From a virus: a DNA stretch of 42,874 nt. The stretch covers positions 1 through 42,874 of IMG/VR virus record IMGVR_UViG_3300042691_036017, one strand, 5' to 3'. The translations under genes and the position numbers were made by a program. The notes beneath the pieces are model-generated. The model had not been told where the DNA came from. It searched no databases and saw nothing but the letters and a program-made list of their open reading frames with translations. Of this stretch, positions 1 to 6,900 are shown in pieces; the first letter of the stretch is position 1, and each line of letters begins with the position of its first letter.

Positions 1-1
1 T

Positions 2-208
2 GGGGGATATTTGAATTTACATGAAACACAAATTCAATCCTTACCGGATAATCTTTATGTTGGGGGATATCTAAATTTAGATAAAACACCAATTCAATCC
101 TTGCCGGATAATCTTGATGTTAAAGGGGTAATTTATATTCGTGGAACACCATTAAAAGATAATGATGAATTGGTTGCGAAATATAGGAAAAAATATAGGA
201 TTTTATAG
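2..208 (+). CDS. Leucine-rich-repeat-like protein, C-terminal part (cut by window edge)
   Basis: The reading frame is open from the first bases, so the gene starts outside the window; the only in-frame starts seen are internal. What remains is about two and a half copies of a 20-residue repeat of the form SLPDNLxVxGxLxLxxTxIQ followed by a charged tail ending KYRKKYRIL. The repeat resembles short bacterial leucine-rich repeats of the YopM/IpaH length class, which form curved solenoids. The next gene is a paralogue with the same repeats and the same kind of tail (AEYRNKHKIEG). Function is unknown; protein-protein contact is only an inference from the fold. Confidence 0.75.
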   Translation, partial: GGYLNLHETQIQSLPDNLYVGGYLNLDKTPIQSLPDNLDVKGVIYIRGTPLKDNDELVAKYRKKYRIL

Positions 209-220
209 AACTTTTTAATT

Positions 221-700
221 ATGAAAAAGATTAAATTAACAGAATCCGACCTTTATAATATTATAGAGCGAGTTCTTCTTGAGCAAGAGGAAAATAATAA
301 ACGTGTTTGGAATACAACTCCAGAACGTTTTATTATGGTTCTTAATAATGTTTTTAATGGAAATTCTGAAATGTTCAGAAAAATTCTTAATAAAAAATAT
401 GATAACATTATTATTAATGAAGATTTGGATTTGAGTGAATCACGAATTAAAACCTTACCTGATAATCTTAAAGTTAAAGGTTATCTTAATTTAAATTATA
501 CAAAAATAGAATCCTTACCGGATAATCTTCATGTTGAGGGGAATTTGTATTTAGCTTTTACACGAATTTATTCTTTACCGGATAATCTTCGTGTTGGAGG
601 TAAAATCTATATTCATGGAACACTATTAGTTAGAAATAGTGATTTAGTTGCGGAATATAGAAACAAACATAAAATTGAAGGATATTTTTGGTCATCATGA
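221..700 (+). CDS. Tagged leucine-rich-repeat-like phage protein
   Basis: 159 residues. Residues 1-22 (MKKIKLTESDLYNIIERVLL) form a basic amphipathic tag followed by E-QEE; nearly the same tag opens the genes at 26728 (minus) and 42465 (plus). Residues 30-70 are a helical linker shared with those paralogues (RFIMVLNNVF, NKKYDNIIIN), and residues 72-135 hold three LPDNLxVxGxL repeats. The tag ends in L-L-E, which fits the L/I-x-E cleavage consensus known for T4-type prohead proteases, so delivery into the capsid is a reasonable hypothesis. The start is MKKIKL, 12 bases after the previous stop, and the stop overlaps the next start in ATGA. Confidence 0.8.
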   Translation: MKKIKLTESDLYNIIERVLLEQEENNKRVWNTTPERFIMVLNNVFNGNSEMFRKILNKKYDNIIINEDLDLSESRIKTLPDNLKVKGYLNLNYTKIESLPDNLHVEGNLYLAFTRIYSLPDNLRVGGKIYIHGTLLVRNSDLVAEYRNKHKIEGYFWSS

Positions 701-1092
701 TATCAATAATAATTTTCATATTAATCGCATTATTTGCAAATAGAGAATCTTCTTTTGATTTTACCAAAATAAAAAATCATGAGAAAATTAATCACATTCA
801 ATCATGGATATATCGAGCAACTTTTGTTATATTTATAATACTGCTTACGAACCTTTCAATCTTCAATAAAATAATTTTATCGATAGGTTCAGCATTTTTA
901 TTTTCATCAATATTCAGAGCAAGATTAAATCACAGAAGAAAAAAAGATTTAACATATATAAGCAATAGTAATTATTATGATTCATTTTTTATAAAACTTT
1001 TCCCAAAAAAACATGGTATGATGATATATGTTGTTGAAATCATTATCTTTGTAACCCCAACAATAATCTATATAGTAACAAACAATGGATAA
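697..1092 (+). CDS. Small membrane protein
   Basis: 131 residues from the ATG that overlaps the upstream stop codon as ATGA, a sign of translational coupling; an in-frame TTG nine bases earlier is less likely. Hydrophobic segments lie at about residues 1-17, 45-65, 68-82 and 112-130, with a basic stretch RARLNHRRKKD between, so three or four membrane spans are likely. No family was recognised. The last eight bases overlap the thioredoxin gene, so the three genes from 221 form one coupled operon. Confidence 0.65.
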   Translation: MISIIIFILIALFANRESSFDFTKIKNHEKINHIQSWIYRATFVIFIILLTNLSIFNKIILSIGSAFLFSSIFRARLNHRRKKDLTYISNSNYYDSFFIKLFPKKHGMMIYVVEIIIFVTPTIIYIVTNNG

Positions 1093-1336
1093 AAAAATAT
1101 TATACTTTACAGCAGCATGGTGTGGACCATGTAGAGCAATGGCTCCAGCAATTGAAGAACTTTCATCGACTCTGAATATTGAAAAAATTGATGTTGACTC
1201 AAAGGATGGTAGAATCTTTGATTATAAAATCAAAGCGGTCCCCTCTTTTGTGTTAGTTGACCAACAAAATAATGAATTAAAAAGAGTTGTCGGACTTCAA
1301 TCAAAAGATACATTAAGAAATTTGTTTAACGATTAA
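1085..1336 (+). CDS. Thioredoxin-like protein
   Basis: 83 residues, a compact thioredoxin fold. The active-site motif WCGPC is at residues 12-16 after a beta strand (KILYFTAA), and the conserved cis-proline is in the KAVPSF segment near residue 54. Standard thioredoxins have about 105 residues; this one lacks the first strand and helix, as in many phage thioredoxins and glutaredoxin-sized proteins. It would reduce disulfides in the host cytosol, in phages often to support ribonucleotide reductase, but no such gene is in the window. The start overlaps the membrane-protein gene by eight bases. Confidence 0.88.
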   Translation: MDKKILYFTAAWCGPCRAMAPAIEELSSTLNIEKIDVDSKDGRIFDYKIKAVPSFVLVDQQNNELKRVVGLQSKDTLRNLFND

Positions 1337-1339
1337 AAA

Positions 1340-1516
1340 ATGTGGGTTATAGTTAAATTTATTAAAAATAAAGATGGAAAAGAACTTCCAGTAATTATTT
1401 TGGACTCTCAAGAAGAAATATTAGAATTTGAGAATGATGAGGACGCACAAAAACAAAAAAATTTGTTTTTGATTAATTCGGATTCTGGATATAGATATGA
1501 AGTAAAGAAAATTTAA
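1340..1516 (+). CDS. Small acidic hypothetical protein
   Basis: 58 residues, starting MWVIVKFIKNKDGKELPVII and ending RYEVKKI. The ATG lies three bases after the thioredoxin stop within an A-rich stretch typical of Bacteroidetes starts. The central part is acidic (EEILEFENDEDAQ) and predicted helix between two strands. No family was recognised. Its tight spacing between two same-strand genes supports it as real. Confidence 0.55.
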   Translation: MWVIVKFIKNKDGKELPVIILDSQEEILEFENDEDAQKQKNLFLINSDSGYRYEVKKI

Positions 1517-1522
1517 CTTCAT

Positions 1523-1717
1523 ATGGATGAATTAAAGAAAAAAATTAAAGAAAGTCACTATAGAAAATTTTTGGGTGTTGCACCTGAAGGTTTTATTATC
1601 ATTCCTGAAGTGACATTTGAAAAATTAAAAGATTTTGATTTTTGGAAGGAATGGAAAAATAATCCTGAATATTTGAGGGAAGAAGCAATTAAAGACACTA
1701 AAGAAAATTTTTTTTAG
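1523..1717 (+). CDS. Small hypothetical protein
   Basis: 64 residues, charged and aromatic-rich, with segments ESHYRKFLGVAPEGFIIIP and FDFWKEWKNNPEYLREEA. It ends just before the first tRNA promoter and is the last gene of the rightward operon that begins at 221. No domain was recognised; it appears soluble and partly helical. Confidence 0.55.
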   Translation: MDELKKKIKESHYRKFLGVAPEGFIIIPEVTFEKLKDFDFWKEWKNNPEYLREEAIKDTKENFF

Positions 1718-1723
1718 AAAACA

Positions 1724-1755
1724 TTTGGAAGTTTGAAAAGAAGTATCTATCTTTG
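1724..1755 (+). promoter_or_regulatory. Host-type promoter for tRNA-Ile and tRNA-Met
   Basis: TTTGG at 1724-1728 and TATCTTTG at 1748-1755, with 20 bases after the TTG. This matches the Bacteroidetes sigma-A consensus (TTTG around -33, TANNTTTG around -7). The stretch TTTGGAAGTTTGAAA is repeated exactly in the promoter at 3096, so these look like copies of one stable-RNA promoter. Confidence 0.75.
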
Positions 1756-1767
1756 TGTTGTTAAAAT

Positions 1768-1843
1768 GCTCCTATAGCTCAGTTGGTCAGAGCGCCAAGC
1801 TTATACCTTGGGTCTGTCACAGGTTCAAGTCCTGTTAGGAGTA
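1768..1843 (+). tRNA. tRNA-Ile(UAU)
   Basis: Full cloverleaf: acceptor GCTCCTA/TAGGAGT with a G-U first pair, D-stem GCTC/GAGC, anticodon stem CCAAG/CTTGG around loop CTTATAC, and T-arm ACAGG-TTCAAGT-CCTGT. The anticodon TAT reads AUA, a common codon in this AT-rich genome. CCA is not encoded. Confidence 0.85.
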
Positions 1844-1851
1844 CGAAATAT

Positions 1852-1925
1852 TGTGGGGTGGAGCAGATGGTTAGCTCGGAGGTCTCATAAATCTCAGGTC
1901 GCTGGTTCAAGTCCAGCCCCCGCAA
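1852..1925 (+). tRNA. tRNA-Met(CAU), initiator-like body
   Basis: Acceptor TGTGGGG/CCCCGCA, anticodon stem GAGGT/ATCTC with loop CTCATAA, T-arm GCTGG-TTCAAGT-CCAGC. The D-arm (GGAGCAG...TTAGCTCG) and T-arm follow Bacteroidetes initiator tRNA, but the three G-C pairs that mark initiators in the anticodon stem are missing and the first pair is U-A. It could also be a CAU tRNA modified to read AUA. Confidence 0.8.
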
Positions 1926-1930
1926 CAAAA

Positions 1931-2020
1931 TGTTGATTAGTAGTTTAGTGGTTGAACTAAAAAGAAAATCTGACGCTCAGTAGCAATAAATACCACCAGT
2001 CAGCTTCGTTCTAATTAACA
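1931..2020 (+). ncRNA. tRNA-sized structured element, not a canonical tRNA
   Basis: Ten-base terminal stem TGTTGATTAG (1931-1940) with CTAATTAACA (2011-2020), one G-U pair. Inside are a 5-bp hairpin TAGTT/AACTA, a CTGAC/GTCAG stem and a GTGGT/ACCAC complementarity that would make a pseudoknot with the first hairpin loop. A D-arm-like part is present but no TTCRANY T-loop and no convincing anticodon arm, so it is either a decayed tRNA or a different small RNA co-transcribed with the tRNAs. Confidence 0.4.
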
Positions 2021-2033
2021 TTTTATTTTTATT

Positions 2034-2048
2034 GTTCTTTGACATATT
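2034..2048 (+). promoter_or_regulatory. boxA-like element
   Basis: GTTCTTTGACATATT resembles the boxA antitermination element of Bacteroidetes rRNA leaders. Similar copies lie near other stable RNA genes in this window (3348, 18013, 41735). The last bases overlap an ATATTT promoter-like string that could serve the next gene. Confidence 0.4.
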
Positions 2049-2066
2049 TATCTTAAAAAAATTAAT

Positions 2067-2270
2067 ATGCAAAAAATATCTTTTATTAAATTTAATTTTA
2101 AAAATGGATTAATTCATTTATTGACATTATTTTTTGGTAGTTTAATATTATTACCAATAACAGGTAATGAGATTTTTGAATTTAAAATTTGGTTCATTAT
2201 TTTATTGTTTCTTAGTATCTTTATGACGTACTTCAATTATCGTGTTTGGAAAAAATTAAAAATTAAATAA
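2067..2270 (+). CDS. Small membrane protein
   Basis: 67 residues with two strongly hydrophobic segments at about 15-33 and 41-57 and a basic C-terminus (RVWKKLKIK), so a two-span inner-membrane protein with cytosolic ends is likely. No family was recognised. The end overlaps the convergent endonuclease gene by eight bases. Confidence 0.55.
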   Translation: MQKISFIKFNFKNGLIHLLTLFFGSLILLPITGNEIFEFKIWFIILLFLSIFMTYFNYRVWKKLKIK

Positions 2271-2934
2271 TAATTCTTTGATTTATTATGTTTGTGATAA
2301 TATCAAGATATTTTTGAGAGGTAATCTCTTTAAAATATTTTTGTGCTGATGTATCAATAACACAAAAATCAATTTTTGCGTCATGACATGCTTTTGACTT
2401 TGATTTATCATTTTCTTGAATTTGATTTAATTTTTTAATGCCATAAATTGGTTCATAGTGAAAAATTCCATTAAGTTCAAATGCAATATTTAATGATGGA
2501 ATATAAATATCTAATTCTGAGTTAATAGCTAATTTATCATTAAATTTGATATCTAGGTTTGGGTATAAAAATTCTAACTGCGATTGAATCCAAATTTCAA
2601 GTTTTGATTTTCTGTTGCCGTGTTTTTTATTTTTATTGTTATATGTTGCGGCACAAGATTTCGAACAAAAATGATTTATAGATCTAGAAATTTGATTATT
2701 TGCTTTGATAAATTTTTTATCACAATTAGTACATGTAACCTCTTTTCTTTTTTTTGCTGACAAACCATTACATTGTATTGAACAAAAACGTAATTGATTT
2801 TTTTGTTTTTCAATATTATATTTAATATGTCTTTTTTCAATATAGAAAAAATTATCACAATATTCACATATTAATCTTAACTTATCAAAATGTTTTGCAT
2901 TATAATAATCAAATTCTGAATACGCTTTTTTCAT
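2263..2934 (-). CDS. Free-standing endonuclease, zinc fingers plus Vsr/EDxHD-like nuclease
   Basis: 223 residues. The first half has three cysteine pairs that fit treble-clef or ribbon fingers: CEYC near residue 24, CSIQC near 51, CTNC near 68 and CSKSC near 90. The second half carries a very-short-patch-repair-like nuclease core: SELDIYIPSLNIAFELNG around residues 140-158, with catalytic acidic residues in D-I-Y and F-E-L-N-G, followed by HYEPIYG and a QENDKSKSKAC helix. This is the layout of phage-borne homing endonucleases of the EDxHD type, which cut at conserved genes and promote their own spread. It lies between two tRNA groups, on the opposite strand, which suggests insertion as a mobile gene. 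Confidence 0.75.
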   Translation of the reverse strand: MKKAYSEFDYYNAKHFDKLRLICEYCDNFFYIEKRHIKYNIEKQKNQLRFCSIQCNGLSAKKRKEVTCTNCDKKFIKANNQISRSINHFCSKSCAATYNNKNKKHGNRKSKLEIWIQSQLEFLYPNLDIKFNDKLAINSELDIYIPSLNIAFELNGIFHYEPIYGIKKLNQIQENDKSKSKACHDAKIDFCVIDTSAQKYFKEITSQKYLDIITNIINQRIII

Positions 2935-2951
2935 TTATACATATATTTATA

Positions 2952-2960
2952 TATAAATAT
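2952..2960 (-). promoter_or_regulatory. ATATTTATA promoter-like motif
   Basis: ATATTTATA on the minus strand, 18 bases upstream of the endonuclease start. The same motif precedes many structural and tagged genes in the window, so it is inferred to be a phage (late) promoter element. Confidence 0.45.
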
Positions 2961-3000
2961 ATTAAATTTAATTTTCGAATCTGAAGTACTTTGAAATTAT

Positions 3001-3085
3001 GGAGGATCCCACTGGCGCGGTACGTAGTCTTGAAAACTATGAGGTCGGTAATACCGATGTGAAGGTTCGAGTCCATCATCCTCCG
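3001..3085 (+). tRNA. tRNA-Ser(UGA)
   Basis: Acceptor GGAGGAT/ATCCTCC with discriminator G, anticodon stem GTAGT/ACTAT with loop CTTGAAA, and a long variable arm with stem GGTCGGT/ACCGAT-type pairing, as expected for class II serine tRNA. The T-stem GAAGG/CCATC has one mismatch around a normal TTCGAGT loop. Confidence 0.88.
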
Positions 3086-3095
3086 CTAGATAAAA

Positions 3096-3127
3096 TTTGG
3101 AAGTTTGAAATTTTAGTTGTATCTTTG
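3096..3127 (+). promoter_or_regulatory. Host-type promoter for the ncRNA/tRNA-Thr/tRNA-Gly transcript
   Basis: TTTGG at 3096-3100 and TATCTTTG at 3120-3127 with 20 bases after TTG. The upstream part TTTGGAAGTTTGAAA is identical to that of the promoter at 1724. Predicted start is near 3134. Confidence 0.75.
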
Positions 3128-3133
3128 TAGAGC

Positions 3134-3262
3134 GTGTGAAGCATGTGAGCTAAGTTATCGAGGTGCTTGGTACGATTCGCGGTCGTGTTGCGCTGGAAAC
3201 CATCAAAGGTTAAAAGACGTGAAACCAAGTTAAATGGTAAAATCTGACACATTCAGCCTTAA
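3134..3262 (+). ncRNA. Structured RNA upstream of tRNA-Thr
   Basis: About 130 nt between promoter and tRNA-Thr without a plausible ORF. It can form a long-range stem CTTGGT (3166-3171)/ACCAAG (3224-3229), a tRNA-anticodon-like hairpin TACGA-TTCGCGG-TCGTG (3171-3187) and alternative ACCAT/ATGGT pairing. There is no T-arm consensus. It may be the 5' domain of a larger RNA that continues after tRNA-Thr. Confidence 0.4.
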
Positions 3263-3268
3263 ATTTAC

Positions 3269-3344
3269 GCCACTGTAGCTCAATTGGCAGAGCACTAGTT
3301 TTGTAAACTAGCGGTTAGCGGTTCGACTCCGCTCAGTGGCTCCA
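3269..3344 (+). tRNA. tRNA-Thr(UGU), CCA encoded
   Basis: Acceptor GCCACTG/CAGTGGC, D-stem GCTC/GAGC, anticodon stem CTAGT/ACTAG with loop TTTGTAA, normal T-arm with TTCGACT. Discriminator T is followed by an encoded CCA (3342-3344). Confidence 0.93.
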
Positions 3345-3347
3345 AGA

Positions 3348-3358
3348 GTTCTTTGAAA
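3348..3358 (+). promoter_or_regulatory. boxA-like element
   Basis: GTTCTTTGAAA just after tRNA-Thr and before the large structured RNA; it matches the GTTCTTTGA core seen in the tmRNA leader and at 2034. Confidence 0.35.
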
Positions 3359-3836
3359 AAGTTTGAGAAAAAGCGGAAGTACGAAAGTACGGGAAGATTG
3401 TGATAAAAAGAACAAGGAAATAGTCCCTCCCATTGCAGTCACAAGCATAATTGGGTAGAGTGGAAAGGTGAGTCCACGAACCGCTTTTTCTCATTTTACA
3501 TGAAAATATAAAATTAGTGAGCAAAGAGAAAGTGACTTCACCAGTCAGCGTAGTATACAACGGAAGCACGGGCAAGAAAGTAGCATGGTAGCTACCTGAA
3601 ATAAAAATCGATTGCTGGGACAAAACTGAAAACGTTTAATTGGATACCCTTAAAATGAAGATATACCTCACTAACTTTATATTAAAAATTTGTGGTCAGT
3701 ACGGATTGACGTACCTAGTAAGCTGGTAAATTACATTACGAAGAAACGCTGAAGCGACTAAGAAATGTACTAATATGTAATTATTAGTGGGTTGTTGTTA
3801 AGTCTTAGTATGTTAGTTTTTAACACCACAAAAAAA
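3359..3836 (+). ncRNA. Large structured non-coding RNA between tRNA-Thr and tRNA-Gly
   Basis: About 480 nt with no credible coding frame but several strong helices. A 13-bp perfect stem pairs 3364-3376 (TGAGAAAAAGCGG) with 3481-3493. Inside it are GTAC-GAAA-GTAC, a GNRA-capped hairpin at 3379-3390, TTGTGA (3398)/TCACAA (3439), and GTGGA (3460)/TCCAC (3473). The 3' half has ACTAATA (3769)/TATTAGT (3782) and GTGG..TGTTAA (3787-3801)/TTAACA.CCAC (3820-3829). Size, phage origin and position inside a tRNA group resemble the ornate GOLLD and ROOL RNA classes, but I could not match a consensus, so the class is open. Confidence 0.5.
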
Positions 3837-3910
3837 GCGAGTGTAGCTTAGTTGATTAAAGCGCCGTCCTTCCAAGTCGGAGATCGTCAGTTTGAGTCTG
3901 ACCACTCGCT
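3837..3910 (+). tRNA. tRNA-Gly(UCC)
   Basis: Acceptor GCGAGTG/CACTCGC, D-stem GCTT/AAGC, T-arm GTCAG-TTTGAGT-CTGAC. The anticodon loop CTTCCAA gives UCC; the anticodon stem CCGTC/GTCGG has one U-U mismatch. Confidence 0.85.
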
Positions 3911-3969
3911 CACTAATCCCCTCTAACCTCTGAAGAAATTCAAGTTATTGGGTAAAACAGTTTCTTTTC

Positions 3970-3978
3970 ATATTTATA
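3970..3978 (+). promoter_or_regulatory. ATATTTATA promoter-like motif
   Basis: ATATTTATA 18 bases upstream of the start of the 1451-residue exported protein; same motif and spacing class as in front of other late-type genes. Confidence 0.5.
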
Positions 3979-3996
3979 GAATAAACATCTATCAAT

Positions 3997-6900
3997 ATGA
4001 TTAAGAAAATATTTTTATCATTAGCAATACTTGCTTCAATTTTAAGCAATGCTGCAACATATTATGTTTCACCAAACGGAAATGATTCAAATAATGGGAC
4101 TTCAATAACCACTCCGTGGAAAACAATAAGTAAAGTTAACACCAGACAATTAGTAGCTGGGGACCAAATTTTATTTGAACGAAATGGAACATACAGAGGT
4201 AATTTAACAATTAACTATTCGGGTACCGATGTCAACCCAATTCTAATTTCCACTTATGGTAGTGGAAATAACCCCATATTACTTGGTTCACAATTAATTT
4301 CAAACTGGATATTACATCAAGGAAATATTTGGAAGACTCAAGTAAATGCAACACAAGTTGTTCATTTGTTCTTCAATGACAGTTTAATGCCAATTGCAAG
4401 ATATCCAAATAATGGTTGGTTAAGAAATATACAAGGAACAAATTCTCAAATAACAGATAATCAATTAACACAACCAGCGAATTATTGGAATGGTAGTACA
4501 ATGGTTATTCGTAGTTCTTCTTGGAGTTATGATACAAGTAGAGTTTTATCATATAGTCCGGGGGTTATTAACTTTAGACCTATTAGTTATAACTTAGGAA
4601 ACAGTACGTGGGGTTATTTTATCCGAAATAAATTTCAAGAATTAGATGCCCCCGGTGAATGGTTTTTTGATAAGACCATCAACACATTATATTTTTACTC
4701 CCCAACAGGAAACCCAAATTTAAACGCGATTGAAATAATAACAGCCAATCAATCAACAAATGGTGTAGGAATAAGGGTTACTTGGCAAAGAAATAATATT
4801 ATTATTGAAAATCTTACAATTAATAAGTATGGTTATGCTGGTGTTAGCACAAGCGGTACATCTAATATAACTGTAAGAAATTGTAATATTAGTCAATGTG
4901 ATCATGGTATGTGGTTATATGGTAATAATCAAATTATTAGAAATAATTTCATCACAAAATGTCCCCAAATGGGTTTAAATGCTGTTTCTGGTGGAAGCCC
5001 AATTAGTTATGGAAACAACAATACATTTGAAGATAATACCATCCAAAATTGTGCATTATATCCCGGTCTTGGAAAAAGCTCATGGGGTTATTTCGGAATG
5101 ACCGTCACTGGTTCCAATAATATAATAAGAAAAAATAATATTACAAATATTGGTTATATTGCATTATCTTTCGAATCAAACCCATTAATTGAAAATAACT
5201 TTATAAGTAATGCATGTTCAATTTTAAATGATGGTTCTGGTATTGCATTTGATAGAACAAATGGTGCTGTTATTAGAAATAACATTGTTTTAAATACAAT
5301 TGGTAATATTGAAAGTTGTGCAACAAATACAACCAACTGTGACCCAAAAGGTAAAGGAATATATTTTGGAAATGTTAGCAATAAAAATAATTTAGTTGAT
5401 GGTAATACTGTCGCATATTGTAACGGTGCTGGTATTTGGTTTGATCATACTATGCTATCAGAAGGTAATCAAATTATTAATAATACCTTATTTGGGAACA
5501 ATTTATATCAATTAGGTATTTCAGATTTTTCAAACTATAATAGTCCCGGAGCAATTGCTCCTTATGCAGTTCCGGTGTATAGTAACCAACTTGTTAGAAA
5601 TAATATTTTTTATTCAAATAACCAACAACAGAAAACCATGTACCACATAAATAAGTGGTATTCTGGTGTTGATTTTGCAAATTTTAATGAAAATAAATAT
5701 ATTAACCCTTGGGATACTGTTAGTATTCAAGTTTTTGATATAGCAAATAATGGTAATTCTTTAAATTATTCATTAAATCAATGGAAAAATGTTAGAGGTG
5801 ATGACTCTTTATCTACAAACCAACCTTATCTCCCTCAATCCGAATCATCTGATCATATTTTGGTTTATAATAATCAAATAACAGAACAATCAATTAGTTT
5901 ACCAAGTGGTACTTGGTCAGATTTAAACGGTAATTTATATAATTCTTCAATTAATATACCAGCATTTGAATCAAAACCTTTATTTAATTCATTATTACTT
6001 CCTCCACCACCCTCAACCCCAAGCACTATTGTTTCTTTATTGGTTCAAGCTAGTGTTAATTCAACAACACCATCAATTACACTTTCATGGATTAGTTATT
6101 CCACTGCAACAGGTTATTCTGTGTTCAGAAAATTAAAAAATGCAACATCTTGGGGAAGCGCAATAGCTACCTTAGGGGGTAGTGCAACTCAGTATGTTGA
6201 TAATAACGTTTCTTTAAATACATATTATGAATATCGTGTTGTTAGAAACGCTTCTGTTGGTACTGCATATGGTTATGTTGCAACAGGTATTAATCTCAAT
6301 ACAATTGATTATAGAGGTAAGCTAATATTAGTTGTTGATAATACATTTACAAGTAGTTTATCTTCACAACTAACTCAATTACAAAATGATCTAAAATTAG
6401 ATGGTTGGAATGTTATTAGAGTTGATGTTTCAAGAACAACAACACCAGCGTCAGTAAAATCTCAAATACAGACAATTTACAATACTGATCCAACTAATGT
6501 AAAATCAGTTTTATTATTTGGGCATGTTCCGGTTTATCGTTCTGGTAATATTGCACCAGATGGACATAGTTTAATTCCTTGGGCATGTGATTCCTATTAT
6601 GGTGATATGAATGGTTCTTGGACAACACCTCCCACAGCATTACCTTCAGATTTGGAGTTACAAGTGGGGAGGATTGATTTATTTAATTTACCCGCGTTTG
6701 GACAAACAGAACAACAATTATTGTCAAATTATTTAACTAAATTACATCAATTTAAAACAAAACAATTTACTCCTCAAAACAGAATGTTAATTCAGGATAA
6801 TTTAACTTGGGTTAATAATCCACTAGCTGAAACTTCTTATAGAACTGGTGGTCCTTTAGTTGGTGAAGCAAATATTACAACAATACCAGCAAATAATCAA

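Noticed and set aside
3333-3623. A 96-codon minus-strand frame over tRNA-Thr and the structured RNA.
   Set aside because: It overlaps a tRNA gene and strong RNA helices and has a random composition.
3359-3836. RNase P RNA, because GTCCACGAACCGC and GGAAATAGTCC resemble parts of its core.
   Set aside because: The order and spacing do not fit the P4 and P1 helices and the closed domain is only about 130 nt.
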